Assembly: GCA_910575565.1 (NCBI GenBank)
Contig: CAJTFL010000004.1
Location: 62,001-126,000, forward strand
Direction: 5' to 3'
DNA length: 64,000 nucleotides
Source of the DNA: Lachnospiraceae bacterium
GTDB lineage: Bacteria; Bacillota; Clostridia; Lachnospirales; Lachnospiraceae
Position numbers and translations under genes: made by a program. Positions 27,351 through 35,974 of the stretch are shown in pieces; the first letter of the stretch is position 1, and every line of letters starts with the position of its first letter. The notes under the pieces are model-generated. The model was given only the letters and a program-made list of their open reading frames with translations. It did not search any database and had not been told where the DNA came from.

Positions 27351-27908
27351 CTAAATCACCGCACCTTGATCCACTTCGCTTTTATTTTCTGTCAGGTAAT
27401 CCAAAATGTACTGGGAAACCTCCGGTTCCGAAAAAGGAACCTCCCCCAATATTTCTTTAAACTCCCTGGTATCTAATGTAAACTGACGCTCATCCACCTG
27501 GTAGGTATACACAAAATCCGTTTCCGGATGATAGACGATTAAGGTATGTATGGTACTGGTAATATCTCCCAAAGGCATCCGGTCAATATGGGATAAGCCG
27601 AACACCGCCGTCACCGTAGTTCCTTCCCCCACCGTGGAGTCGATTAAAAAGCTTCCGCCCGTACTCTCTGCGGCATACTGGAAAAAAGGAATGCCAAGAC
27701 CCACCTTCCTGGTGGTTCTGGTGGTGAAAAAAGGATCCGTCACCTGGCTTATCTGCTCTGCTGTCATGCCGCAGCCGTCATCCGCAATCCGGATAGTCAG
27801 CCGATCCGACGCATGGTCAGCCTTAATCAAAAGCCTTACCAGCTTCGCTCCCGCCCGGGTGGAATTTTCTGTCACATCCAATACATTCAGGGAAATTTCC
27901 GGCATCAT
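27351..27908 (-). CDS. HATPase-type ATP-binding protein in the hydrogenase operon
   Basis: A 185-residue protein with the GHKL ATPase fold: N box region (LDVTENSTRAGAKLV), G1 box (IADDGCGMT), and GLGIPFFQYAAESTGGSF as the G2 and lid. There is no phospho-acceptor histidine or sensor domain, so it is not an ordinary sensor kinase. It is closer to anti-sigma-type kinases. It starts 3 nt after the hydC stop, indicating tight coupling. A second, shorter GHKL protein lies in the divergent sensory cluster at 30522. The role is probably regulatory for the hydrogenase; the target is unknown. Confidence 0.82.
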   Translation of the reverse strand: MMPEISLNVLDVTENSTRAGAKLVRLLIKADHASDRLTIRIADDGCGMTAEQISQVTDPFFTTRTTRKVGLGIPFFQYAAESTGGSFLIDSTVGEGTTVTAVFGLSHIDRMPLGDITSTIHTLIVYHPETDFVYTYQVDERQFTLDTREFKEILGEVPFSEPEVSQYILDYLTENKSEVDQGAVI

Positions 27909-27911
27909 AAG

Positions 27912-28406
27912 CTAATTATATTTTGCCAGGATTCCAGGGATATCCTCCGGAACCAGCCTGCCGTACACTTCCCCATTAACCATCATAACCGGAGCAAGGC
28001 CGCAGGCTCCTACGCACCGGCAGGAATCCAGGGAGAACTTCCCATCCGGAGTACATTCCCCATTCGTAATTCCCAAAAGCTCCTCCAGCTTTGAAAAAAT
28101 ATTTCCAGAACCCTTTACGTAGCAGGCAGTTCCCAGACAGACGGAAATTTTATATTTGCCCTTGGGCTGAAGAGCAAACTGGGAGTAGAATGTCGCCACT
28201 CCGTAAACCTTTTCAAGGGGAATCCCTGTCCCGTCTGAAATCATGGTCTGGACTTCAATCGGAAGATAGCCGTAGATGTCCTGAGCCTTCTGCATAATCG
28301 GCATCAAGGCCCCCTGGGTATCTTTGAGCTCCAAGATCACTTTTTTCAAAGCCTCTTCCTGCTCCTTCGTCCCAGAAAATGGGACTGTGTTCTTTTTGCA
28401 AGCCAT
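27912..28406 (-). CDS. hydC: NuoE-like [2Fe-2S] subunit of the hydrogenase (HydC)
   Basis: A 164-residue subunit of the trimeric hydrogenase. It has an N-terminal helical part (KVILELKDTQGALMPIMQKA, DIYGYLPIEVQTMI) and a thioredoxin-like [2Fe-2S] domain with cysteines in VCLGTACYVKG and DSCRCVGACGLAP. It transfers electrons between the flavin subunit and the rest of the complex. First gene of the operon. The RBS is GAGGTAATA. The region upstream (28407-28651) has a possible minus-strand promoter with TGGACT and TAAACT boxes. Confidence 0.93.
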   Translation of the reverse strand: MACKKNTVPFSGTKEQEEALKKVILELKDTQGALMPIMQKAQDIYGYLPIEVQTMISDGTGIPLEKVYGVATFYSQFALQPKGKYKISVCLGTACYVKGSGNIFSKLEELLGITNGECTPDGKFSLDSCRCVGACGLAPVMMVNGEVYGRLVPEDIPGILAKYN

Positions 28407-28540
28407 ATATTACCTCCTCATTTACTTCCCCGCCTATTGGGCAGGCGCCTTCCTGCGCGGCCAAGCATAAAATGAATACGCCAAACTAAAGATTAATGGC
28501 CACTGTTTCAGGCTGGTTATGCTTTGTGCAATGTGACTAT

Positions 28541-28569
28541 AGTTTACCATGCATCACCAAAAAAGTCCA
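28541..28569 (-). promoter_or_regulatory. Possible promoter of the hydrogenase operon
   Basis: On the minus strand TGGACT (28569-28564), 17 bp, TAAACT (28546-28541). Moderate agreement with sigma-A consensus and the only good candidate in the 245-bp gap before hydC. No clear Rex-type palindrome was found. Confidence 0.4.
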
Positions 28570-28651
28570 CATAAATTGAATTATCGGGGAAAAAACCGAA
28601 AAAGTCAACGGTAGATGATTTCCAAAAAAGGCGCTGCTTCCTTAAATCCCC

Positions 28652-29998
28652 TTATTTCACCTTTTCCCCCTGAACCCATACCTCCTTAATGGAGCGCGAT
28701 TCCGTTAATAACAGGATTTTGTGAAGCAAGTCCTCCTCCCTTTTTTCCGGGCAAAATCTCGGGATCCCTTCCCCGTAATCCACAATCTGCACGTCAAAAG
28801 AATACCCTTTCTCCAGCTTGCCCACCTTAAGGCCTAAGGCCGTCCCGCCTCCAACCGTAGCCGCATAAAACGCATGATTTAAGGCGATTGCCGAATCCTT
28901 CCTTCCCCTGCTTCCAGCGGGCAGCCCAGGATCCGCCCCCTCATTTAACATCCTGGAAGAAATTACCGCCTGGCGCTGGGCATGGTATAGGCTGGGACTA
29001 TAGCCGCCGGAAATATCCGTAGCCATGCCAATATTTACGCCCTGATCCCGAAATTCCCTAAAAGGAAGCACAGAACCGGCAAAATAAGCGTTGGATAAGG
29101 GGCTGTGGGCAATACTGGCCTTTTTTTCCGCCAGCAATTTCACATCCTCCATCTCCAAAAAAACGGCATGAGCCAAAACCGTCTTATCTGTCAGCAGTCC
29201 GAACCGATTCAATGCCTGGGCATCATTAACCCCATACCGCTCCTTCACCAGCTGATGCTCCCAATCGCTTTCGCTGCAGTGGGTCTGCACGTGCACGCCA
29301 TATTTGCCCGCCAATTTCCCCAGCCCCTTTAAGCTCTCATCAGTACAGCTGGGGATAAACCGCGGGGTAATCACCGGATACACCCTCTGCTTAAAGGAGT
29401 CCTGAAATTCCAGGACTTCGTCAATAAACCTCTCCGTCTCCTTAACGCCATCCTCCCAAGAGGCATCCCGGTAAAATCCAGGGTTTGCCGCCGGGTCATC
29501 CATCACCACCTTCCCCACCAGCCCCCGCTGCCCAAGCTCTCCGCAAAGCCTTGCCAAAAGGACGGAAGGCTCCCGATCCACCGTAGCAAAGTACAGGGCG
29601 GTTGTGGTTCCGTGGCTTAAGGTAGTTTTAACCACATCCTGGTACACCTTATAGGCAAACTCCAAATCCCGGTATTTCGCCTCCAGGGGAAAGGTATACT
29701 CCCCCAGCCACACTTCCAAAGGCCGATCAAGGGCTGTGCCTGCCTGGGGCCACTGAGGGGCATGAAGGTGAAGATCCACGAAACCGGGAAGCATCGCCTC
29801 TGTTTCCCCTAAGATTTTTAAGCATCCATCGGCAAGGTATTTTTCCCTTACTGTTTTGTATGCTTTATCTTCTTCCTTATATACCCCTTCGATAAATCCT
29901 TTTTCATCGATGCAGAACAAGCCGTTTTTTATGCAGACCGCCTTATCCCAATCCGCGCTGTAAAAGGCCGTTCCTTGTACTGCCCATTTTCCTGACAT
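28652..29998 (-). CDS. guaD: Guanine deaminase
   Basis: Zinc amidohydrolase converting guanine to xanthine. Metal site motif VDLHLHAPQW, then TLSHGTTTALYFATV, VQTHCSESDWEH (metal histidine and GuaD SES motif), LAHAVFLE, and IAHSPLSNAYFA with MATDISGGYSPS. I chose the ATG at 29998 with RBS AAGGAGGG over an in-frame ATG at 30151, giving 448 residues, the usual size. It stands alone between the two hydrogenase-related clusters; a promoter with TTGACG and TATAAT (30072-30042, minus) precedes it. No purine riboswitch is visible in the short leader. Confidence 0.92.
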   Translation of the reverse strand: MSGKWAVQGTAFYSADWDKAVCIKNGLFCIDEKGFIEGVYKEEDKAYKTVREKYLADGCLKILGETEAMLPGFVDLHLHAPQWPQAGTALDRPLEVWLGEYTFPLEAKYRDLEFAYKVYQDVVKTTLSHGTTTALYFATVDREPSVLLARLCGELGQRGLVGKVVMDDPAANPGFYRDASWEDGVKETERFIDEVLEFQDSFKQRVYPVITPRFIPSCTDESLKGLGKLAGKYGVHVQTHCSESDWEHQLVKERYGVNDAQALNRFGLLTDKTVLAHAVFLEMEDVKLLAEKKASIAHSPLSNAYFAGSVLPFREFRDQGVNIGMATDISGGYSPSLYHAQRQAVISSRMLNEGADPGLPAGSRGRKDSAIALNHAFYAATVGGGTALGLKVGKLEKGYSFDVQIVDYGEGIPRFCPEKREEDLLHKILLLTESRSIKEVWVQGEKVK

Positions 29999-30174
29999 AA
30001 ATGTGCCCTCCTTTTTGCTTTTCCGCCGCGGTCCTCCCCCCATTATACCCCACCCCCCATCCAATCCGTCAACAGAATTTTCAAAAACTACCGCCAGATT
30101 ATTGTTGATTATTTCTAAATCTGATGGTATCTTTATTATAAGTCTATGCAAAAAGAATAAAGGAGAGGTGATTT

Positions 30175-30522
30175 ATGACAGTCAAGGATGTAAAAGATAC
30201 ATTGAAAGCCAGGGTCTTAACCGGTGAGGAACTTATGGATCAGGAGGTGCGTTCTGCCTGCGGCTCCGATATGATGAGCGATGTGCTGGCCTTTTCCAAG
30301 GATCACTCCGTCCTCCTTACCGGCCTGTGCAATCCCCAGGTAATCCGCACCGCAGAAATGCTGGATATCGTCTGCCTGATCTTCGTCCGGGGGAAAAAGC
30401 CGGATGAGGCACTTATTGAGATGGCATCGGAACGGGGGCTTGTGGTCCTGGCTACCGGCCACCGGATGTTTTCCGCCTGCGGTATGCTTTATGAAGCCGG
30501 TCTAAGAGGAGGTGCGATTTGA
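30175..30522 (+). CDS. DRTGG domain protein
   Basis: A 115-residue protein consisting of a single DRTGG domain (CGSDMMSDVLAFSKDHSVLLTG; IRTAEMLDIVCLIF). This domain is found beside CBS domains and in hydrogenase-linked clusters, where it probably has a sensory or adaptor role. First gene of a five-gene plus-strand cluster. The RBS is GGAGAGGTG. A promoter of the form TTGATT-17-TATCTT precedes it near 30113-30141. The stop TGA overlaps the next start codon, so translation is coupled. Confidence 0.8.
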   Translation: MTVKDVKDTLKARVLTGEELMDQEVRSACGSDMMSDVLAFSKDHSVLLTGLCNPQVIRTAEMLDIVCLIFVRGKKPDEALIEMASERGLVVLATGHRMFSACGMLYEAGLRGGAI

Positions 30523-30944
30523 TGGAAGATGCTATCCGCCTGACCTATGAGATCTCACCGGACGATTTTACCCGTGCCGGGGAAGCCAGCAGTGACGTAA
30601 AGAAGAAATTAAAGCAAATGGGCGCCGGGCCGGAAGCCATCCGCAAAGTGGCGATTGCCATGTACGAAGGCGAGATTAATATGGTTATCCATGCAAAAGG
30701 CGGCGAGATCCGGGTAGACATTACCCCGGAAAAGATCATCATGGTACTGGATGACGTAGGCCCCGGCATCCCTAACGTAGAACAGGCCATGCAGGCCGGT
30801 TTTTCCACCGCTCCTGACGAAGTCCGTTCCCTGGGCTTTGGCGCCGGCATGGGGCTGCCCAACATGAAAAAATATACCGATTCCATGGAAATCGACACCC
30901 GGATCGGAGTCGGAACGAAAATAACGATGGTGGTGAATATTTAA
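30522..30944 (+). CDS. Anti-sigma-factor-type ATP-binding protein
   Basis: A 140-residue GHKL ATPase of the serine-kinase/anti-sigma type. The N box is VAIAMYEGEINMVIHAKGG, the G1 box is MVLDDVGPGIPNVEQAM, and the G2 region is FGAGMGLPNMKKYTDSM. The start ATG (30522) shares bases with the preceding stop, and its own stop overlaps the next start (30944). It is part of the DRTGG-ATPase-HydS-DRTGG-PHP unit. It probably relays a signal by phosphorylation or partner binding. Targets are unknown. Confidence 0.82.
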   Translation: MEDAIRLTYEISPDDFTRAGEASSDVKKKLKQMGAGPEAIRKVAIAMYEGEINMVIHAKGGEIRVDITPEKIIMVLDDVGPGIPNVEQAMQAGFSTAPDEVRSLGFGAGMGLPNMKKYTDSMEIDTRIGVGTKITMVVNI

Positions 30945-32353
30945 TGGATAAATTTTATCATTCTGTCCGCCTGGATCCCAACCTGTGCAAGGGCTGCATT
31001 AACTGCATCAAGCGCTGCCCCACAGAAGCCATCCGGGTAAGGAATAAAAAAGCCCAGATCAACAGTAAGTTCTGCATTGACTGCGGGGAATGTATACGGG
31101 TATGCCCCCACCATGCCAAATATGCGATTTACGACAAGGCGGATGCCATGCGGCAGTATGAATATACGGTAGCCCTGCCTCCCCCCAGCCTGTACAGCCA
31201 GTTCAATAATTTAGACGACGTAAATATCGTTTTAAACGCCTTGCTTTTAATGGGATTTGACGACGTGTTTGAGGTCAGCGCGGCGGCGGAGCTGGTTTCC
31301 GAATCCACCAGGGCTTACTTAGCCGACCACAAGGATCAGCTCCCCATGATCAGCACCGCCTGCCCTTCGGTGGTGCGGCTGATCCGCGTCCGCTTCCCCA
31401 ACCTAATCCCCCATATGCTGCCCTTAAACCCGCCTATTGAGATTGCGGCCATGCTGGCAGCCCAGAAAGCCATGGAAAAAACCGGGCTTCCCCGGGAGAA
31501 AATCGGCATTTTCTTTATCTCCCCATGCCCCTCCAAAGTTACCTATGTGAGGGCTCCCCTGGGCAATGAAACCAGCCAGGTGGACGGGGTTTTGGCCATT
31601 AAGGATATCTATCCCCAGCTCCTTTCCCGGATGAATGCCGTAGGAAACGACTACCCGGATATTGCCACTTCCGGGAAGATCGGCATCAGCTGGGGGCGGA
31701 GCGGCGGGGAGTCCAGCGGGCTTTTATCGGAAAACTACCTGGCGGCAGACGGCATTGAAAACGTCATCCAGGTTTTGGAGGATTTAGAGGATCAGAAGTT
31801 TACCAACTTGGAATTTATCGAGCTGAATGCCTGCAACGGCGGCTGCGTAGGCGGCGTCCTTACGGTGGAAAATCCGTATATCGCAGAGACGAAGCTGAAA
31901 CGGCTGCGCCGCTATATGCCCGTAGCCCGCACCCATATGAACCACGATGCGGAAGAGATGATCCCCTGGACCACCGGCGTTCAGTTCGAACCGGTTTTCC
32001 GCTTAGGGAACAATATGATGGAAAGCTTTGCCCGCCTAAACCAGGTGGAGCGGCTGTGCAAAAAACTTCCCGGCCTGGACTGCGGCTCCTGCGGCGCGCC
32101 TACCTGCAAGGCCCTGGCCGAGGATATTGTCCGGGGCTGCGCCAAGGAAACGGACTGCGTTTATTACCTGCGTGAAAACCTCCACAACCTTTCCGAGGAA
32201 GTATCCGCCCTGGCCGTTGACCTGGCCGCCGGAAACAAGGAGGGCCAGGAAACTCTCCGGGTGTTAAAGGAATATATCCAGCGGATTTCCGATGAGATCA
32301 GCCACCTTGACCGGCATGGGGAAGAGGATGGGGCGCAGGAAAACAGCAAATAA
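30944..32353 (+). CDS. HydS-like iron-sulfur sensor protein (modified [FeFe] hydrogenase domain)
   Basis: A 469-residue protein. It has two N-terminal [4Fe-4S] clusters (CKGCINCIKRCP, CIDCGECIRVCP). A hydrogenase large-subunit-like domain keeps the four H-cluster cysteines but in altered motifs: TACPSVV for TSCSPGW, SPCPSKV for MPCTAKK, and NACNGGCVGG for MGCPGGCVNGG. Next comes a further Fe-S domain (CGSCGAPTCKALAEDIVRGC). The changed residues around the H-cluster suggest a sensory or low-activity protein rather than a main H2 producer. The C-terminal 70 residues look coiled-coil. It is translationally coupled to the ATPase gene and probably monitors redox state or H2. Confidence 0.82.
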   Translation: MDKFYHSVRLDPNLCKGCINCIKRCPTEAIRVRNKKAQINSKFCIDCGECIRVCPHHAKYAIYDKADAMRQYEYTVALPPPSLYSQFNNLDDVNIVLNALLLMGFDDVFEVSAAAELVSESTRAYLADHKDQLPMISTACPSVVRLIRVRFPNLIPHMLPLNPPIEIAAMLAAQKAMEKTGLPREKIGIFFISPCPSKVTYVRAPLGNETSQVDGVLAIKDIYPQLLSRMNAVGNDYPDIATSGKIGISWGRSGGESSGLLSENYLAADGIENVIQVLEDLEDQKFTNLEFIELNACNGGCVGGVLTVENPYIAETKLKRLRRYMPVARTHMNHDAEEMIPWTTGVQFEPVFRLGNNMMESFARLNQVERLCKKLPGLDCGSCGAPTCKALAEDIVRGCAKETDCVYYLRENLHNLSEEVSALAVDLAAGNKEGQETLRVLKEYIQRISDEISHLDRHGEEDGAQENSK

Positions 32354-32476
32354 TGACCGTTTAAATGGGTGTCAATACCTTGCTTTCCCGCTGCGCCAGG
32401 GGCATATTGACAAGCGATAAACCAAATGGGTTGAATGAACCGCATATTTTGCAAAATTTTCCAGAGAGGAGAAACG

Positions 32477-32863
32477 ATGAGTATTCAGGAATTATGGGAC
32501 AGTGGATTATTAAAACCGGTAAATGAAGGGGATGACATGGATAGGGAGATCACTAAGCTTTTTTGCTGTGATCTGTTAAGCATTGCCATGAGCAAGGCCC
32601 CGGCAGGCTGCGCCTGGGTTACGGTGATGGGAAACATGAATACCCTGGCCGTGGCCTCCTTATCCGATGCCGCCTGCGTGATTATGGCGGAGGGAGCCCA
32701 CTTAGATCCTGCCGCGCTAAACAAGGCAAAGCAGCAGGGCATCACGGTGATGGAAACGGGACTCCCCATCTTTGACGCTGCCCTGTTAATCTATAAACGA
32801 TTAAACCCAGATGCCTTTGCTGACGCTAATGATCCGGCTGATGGCGAAAGCCAGGCTGATTAG
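32477..32863 (+). CDS. DRTGG-like domain protein
   Basis: A 128-residue protein with a DRTGG-like fold (DREITKLFCCDLLSIAMSKA, AWVTVMGNMNTLAVASLSDAACVI, GITVMETGLPIFDAALLIY). It is similar in layout to the DRTGG protein at 30175. I chose the ATG at 32477 because GAGAGGAG precedes it; the in-frame ATG at 32435 has none. It lies 11 nt before the PHP gene and belongs to the same cluster. Function is probably sensory; no catalytic residues were identified. Confidence 0.72.
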   Translation: MSIQELWDSGLLKPVNEGDDMDREITKLFCCDLLSIAMSKAPAGCAWVTVMGNMNTLAVASLSDAACVIMAEGAHLDPAALNKAKQQGITVMETGLPIFDAALLIYKRLNPDAFADANDPADGESQAD

Positions 32864-32874
32864 GAGAAGGATTT

Positions 32875-33606
32875 ATGATCAATCTTACCTATGATTTGCA
32901 CCTTCATTCCTGCTTATCCCCCTGCGGGGATGACGATATGACACCGGCCAATATCGCCGGGATGGCTGCCCTTTTAGGCCTGGACGTGATTGCGCTGACC
33001 GATCATAATTCCAGCAAAAACTGCCCGGCCCTTTTAGCGGCGGCAGCCGAATACGGAATCCTTGCCATCCCTGGCATGGAAATCAACACCTCCGAGGAGG
33101 TGCACGCCGTATGCCTTTTCCCGGATCTTAACGCCGCCATGGATTTTGACGCTTACGTCTACCATCGGCTGCTGCCTTTCCCTAATAAAGAAGAAATCTT
33201 CGGGCGGCAGCTGATATACGACACAGCGGATCAGATATGCGGCACAGTGCCCAATTTATTAATCAATGCGACGGAAATTTCCTTTGACGGGCTGTGGGAA
33301 CTGACGGACTCCTACGGCGGAGTGATGTTTCCCGCCCACGTGGACAAGGCGGCAAACAGCTTAATGGCAAACCTAGGATTTATCCCTCCGGACAGCAAGT
33401 TTGCCACTGCGGAGGTAAAGGATTTAAGGAAACTCCACCAGCTGAAAAAAGAGCATCCTTATTTGGAAAAATGCCGGATTATCAGCAATTCCGACGCCCA
33501 TTACCTGGAACATATCCATGAGGCGAATTTAACCTTGGCCGTTAAGGAAAAAAGCGTAAAAGGGGTTTTGGATGCCCTTAAGGAAGGGCTGGGCAAAGAG
33601 GGATAA
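32875..33606 (+). CDS. PHP domain metal-dependent phosphoesterase
   Basis: A 243-residue PHP protein with the metal-binding motifs DLHLHSCLSPCGDDD, ALTDHNSSKN, IPGMEINTSEEVHAVCLF, FPAHVDK and ISNSDAHYLEHI. The fold hydrolyses small phosphate esters or nucleotides such as 3',5'-bisphosphates or oligoribonucleotides. Last gene of the hydrogenase sensory cluster; PHP genes are frequent at this place in Clostridia. The actual substrate is not known. RBS AGGAGAAGG. Confidence 0.88.
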   Translation: MINLTYDLHLHSCLSPCGDDDMTPANIAGMAALLGLDVIALTDHNSSKNCPALLAAAAEYGILAIPGMEINTSEEVHAVCLFPDLNAAMDFDAYVYHRLLPFPNKEEIFGRQLIYDTADQICGTVPNLLINATEISFDGLWELTDSYGGVMFPAHVDKAANSLMANLGFIPPDSKFATAEVKDLRKLHQLKKEHPYLEKCRIISNSDAHYLEHIHEANLTLAVKEKSVKGVLDALKEGLGKEG

Positions 33607-33686
33607 ACGAGGGATAAGCGCGTGATAAGACTACAATGGTTAACAAAAAAGAACCTCGCAAAGGCTTTTCCCAGGAATACTCCCGG

Positions 33687-33780
33687 GGCTGCCGCAAAAC
33701 AGCAGATTTTCACAATATATACGCTGGATGTTTCACAAATCCTGCTCTATATTGTGGAAATGCCAAGTTTTACGACAGCC
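33687..33780. repeat. Conserved long hairpin element, copy 1
   Basis: A 94-bp imperfect palindrome between the convergent PHP and HEPT-like genes. The outer stem is GGCTGCCGCAAAAC against GTTTTACGACAGCC. A 6x6 internal loop (AGCAGA / TGCCAA) follows, then a 13-bp inner stem (TTTTCACAATATA / TATATTGTGGAAA) and a variable apical loop. A second copy lies at 36043-36137. Arms and internal loop are conserved, the apical loop is not. The rest of this 350-bp gap (33607-33686 and 33781-33957) holds no recognised gene. Confidence 0.85.
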
Positions 33781-33957
33781 TCAGGTTTTGCCGTCTGTCA
33801 TCTGCGAACTTCTGCCGGTATGCCGTTTCGACAAGCACCCGGCACGTTTTCTTAAAACAGGCAATCCCGAAAGGGCGCATAAGCCGCAGCACAAAACACG
33901 GCCATCCGTCTGCTCCTCCATCAAATAAGAAAAAGCGCCGTATTGCTGTTCCTATCT

Positions 33958-34362
33958 TTAGATTTGCCCCAAGCTATCGCCGTATTGCTGCTTCAATTCA
34001 TTTTCCAACCTCACAAATTGAGGAATATATTCTTCCAAAATCCGCTTTACTAACGCTTTGGCCGCCTCACCGTCATAAATATAAGCCATGCTGTTTCTGT
34101 CCCTTAGCATAGCCAGCCAAAGCTCCCCGTCAAAAAAAGGATATACGGCATACGCTTCCTTGATAATCCCTCTCGGTGAGCCGGTCGCCGAGGCAGCGCT
34201 ACCCTCGTAAGCCAACAACTGTTTCAGCAGCTTCCATCCCAATTCAAACTGTATGGAAAATTTATCGATTATACCGCTAATGATAAATTCATTATCTAAA
34301 TCCTCTTGATTGGCCTGCTGTAAAACCCGCAAATGGGAAACGTAATTCTCAAGCTTTTTCAT
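33958..34362 (-). CDS. HI0074/HEPT-like nucleotidyltransferase partner
   Basis: A 134-residue helical protein of the nucleotidyltransferase substrate-binding family (HI0074), related to HEPT toxins. Recognisable segments are FSIQFELGWKLLKQLLAYEG, SPRGIIKEAYAVYPFFDG and MLRDRNSMAYIYD. In the family the last motif usually reads DRN..SH.Y; here the histidine position is tyrosine (AYIYD), which may mean that any RNase function is lost. Its start overlaps the upstream nucleotidyltransferase gene by 14 nt, so the two act as a pair (MNT-HEPT type). Confidence 0.82.
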   Translation of the reverse strand: MKKLENYVSHLRVLQQANQEDLDNEFIISGIIDKFSIQFELGWKLLKQLLAYEGSAASATGSPRGIIKEAYAVYPFFDGELWLAMLRDRNSMAYIYDGEAAKALVKRILEEYIPQFVRLENELKQQYGDSLGQI

Positions 34363-34642
34363 ACAGAATCCTCCCTTCCCTCCTAACGGAATCCAAAAGA
34401 TCTGCCTGTATGCTTTCCTCCAGATTCACCACATCAAACTTTAAGGGCGTAGATGTTTCCTCCTCCACATCCAAAGCAAAGGAGGCAATATTTCCGCCCA
34501 ACACAGCTAAATCAATGTCACTGGCACGCTGGTAACTGCCTCTGGCCCTGGAGCCAAATAAAATCACTTTTTTCAAGCCATATTTCTCTGCCAGGCTGCA
34601 TATTTCGCCAATAACTTCCTGCTTAATCCCTGTCCCTTCCAT
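34349..34642 (-). CDS. Minimal nucleotidyltransferase (MNT, HI0073-like)
   Basis: A 97-residue DNA polymerase beta-type nucleotidyltransferase with the core motif ILFGSRARGSYQRASDIDLAV: GSRARG plus the two catalytic aspartates DID. A third acidic position occurs in LKFDVVNLEE. I chose the ATG at 34642 (GGAG 9 nt before) because this gives the usual length; in-frame ATGs at 34657 and 34720 are possible. In MNT-HEPT pairs the MNT partner neutralises the HEPT partner by AMPylation. Whether this pair is an active toxin-antitoxin system is uncertain. Confidence 0.82.
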   Translation of the reverse strand: MEGTGIKQEVIGEICSLAEKYGLKKVILFGSRARGSYQRASDIDLAVLGGNIASFALDVEEETSTPLKFDVVNLEESIQADLLDSVRREGRILYEKA

Positions 34643-34942
34643 ATCTTTTCGCTCCATTTTAATCAATCGCTCGTCCAGCGAAAACAGGCAGATGAAAATC
34701 ATGCTGACACAAATTTTCATTTATCGGTTTCCGCTGAGAGAACAGACACTATTATTTTCCCGAAAAAACTGCTTTAAATGATGTTGGGGCCAAAAGATCT
34801 TTCGACCCTGGTATCTTTAAATTAGTGTACCATACAAAAAGCCTAAAAGGAATATGGATTATTTTCTTTTTTAGTACTTGTATATTCCCTTTCTCCGTTG
34901 TAAAATAGAAAAGATGACGAATAAAAAGGGGGAACATTAGAT

Positions 34943-35929
34943 TTGAAAAAGCAGTTAAAAGCACTATTAATCGCCGGTATAGCGGCAAGCCTTGCCGTGA
35001 TGCCAGTCTATGGAGCAGGCTCCGCTTCTTTGGGCGCCGTTCGCTACGCATACGAACCAACAGACGATGATATTGCGGCAGGGCCGGGGGCTGTACAGCA
35101 GGCGGCACAGGAGGCAGCAATCGCCGAAGCGGCACAGGCCGAAGCGGAGGCTGCCCAGGCTAAGGAAGAGGCACAGTCGGCATTCCGCGCGGCCATCCAG
35201 TCCGCCATGGCCGGAGCCGTTTCCACAACCTCTGCCACGGCTAACCGGAAAGGGGAGGAAATCGCCGCCTTTTTGGCCGCGGCACAGGCTAACCTTCAGC
35301 TGGGGGCTGTCCGCAAATTGGATCCCTCAAAGCCTATGATCGCCCTAACCTATGACGACGGCCCTCAGTCTTCCGTGGGCAACCGGATTATGAATGTCAT
35401 GAACCAGTACGGAGGGAAATGCACCTTCTTTATGGTAGGCGAGCGGGTTCCCGCCCACGCCGCGGAAGTCCAGAGAATGGCAAATGAAGGCTTTGAGGTG
35501 GCAAACCATACCCAGAACCATAAGTACTTAAACCGGGTAAGCGCAGCGGAAATTCACGCCCAGGTAAATGCCTGCAATGACACCATCGAATCCATCTGCG
35601 GCGTCCGCCCCACACTGATGCGCCTTCCCGGCGGAAATAAAAACAGCACCGTCTTGGCTAACGTCACCATGCCCATTATCCTGTGGAACGTGGATACCTT
35701 GGACTGGAAAACCAGGAACGCCCAGTCCACCGTAAATTCCGTGCTGGGCAAGGTTAAGGATGGAGATATCGTGCTGATGCATGAGCTTTATTCCGCCACC
35801 GCCGACGCAACCGAAATCCTGGTTCCGGCCTTAGTGAGCCAGGGCTTCCAGTTAGTGACCGTCAGCGAGCTGGCCTACTACCGGGGAATCCCCTTAAATG
35901 CCGGGCAGATTTACAGCCGGATGCCGTAA
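34943..35929 (+). CDS. Secreted polysaccharide deacetylase (NodB domain)
   Basis: A 328-residue exported protein starting with TTG at 34943 (RBS AAAGGGGG). Residues 1-24 are a signal peptide ending at VYGAG. An alanine/glutamate-rich, probably coiled-coil linker covers about residues 50-120. The C-terminal NodB domain has all five motifs: TYDDGP, NHTQNHKYL (HxxxH metal site), RLPGG, DTLDWKTR and IVLMHE. It probably removes N-acetyl groups from peptidoglycan or a surface polysaccharide. It stands alone between two convergent units. Confidence 0.92.
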   Translation: MKKQLKALLIAGIAASLAVMPVYGAGSASLGAVRYAYEPTDDDIAAGPGAVQQAAQEAAIAEAAQAEAEAAQAKEEAQSAFRAAIQSAMAGAVSTTSATANRKGEEIAAFLAAAQANLQLGAVRKLDPSKPMIALTYDDGPQSSVGNRIMNVMNQYGGKCTFFMVGERVPAHAAEVQRMANEGFEVANHTQNHKYLNRVSAAEIHAQVNACNDTIESICGVRPTLMRLPGGNKNSTVLANVTMPIILWNVDTLDWKTRNAQSTVNSVLGKVKDGDIVLMHELYSATADATEILVPALVSQGFQLVTVSELAYYRGIPLNAGQIYSRMP

Positions 35930-35974
35930 CTTCTTTAGGGCATACGCCCATAAGTCAACTTCTTAAGCATACGC

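Noticed and set aside
28407-28651. Rex operator before the hydrogenase operon
   Set aside because: No TTGTGA-type palindrome of adequate quality was found.
30000-30174. Purine riboswitch before guaD
   Set aside because: The conserved purine aptamer core is absent; only a promoter and RBS are seen.
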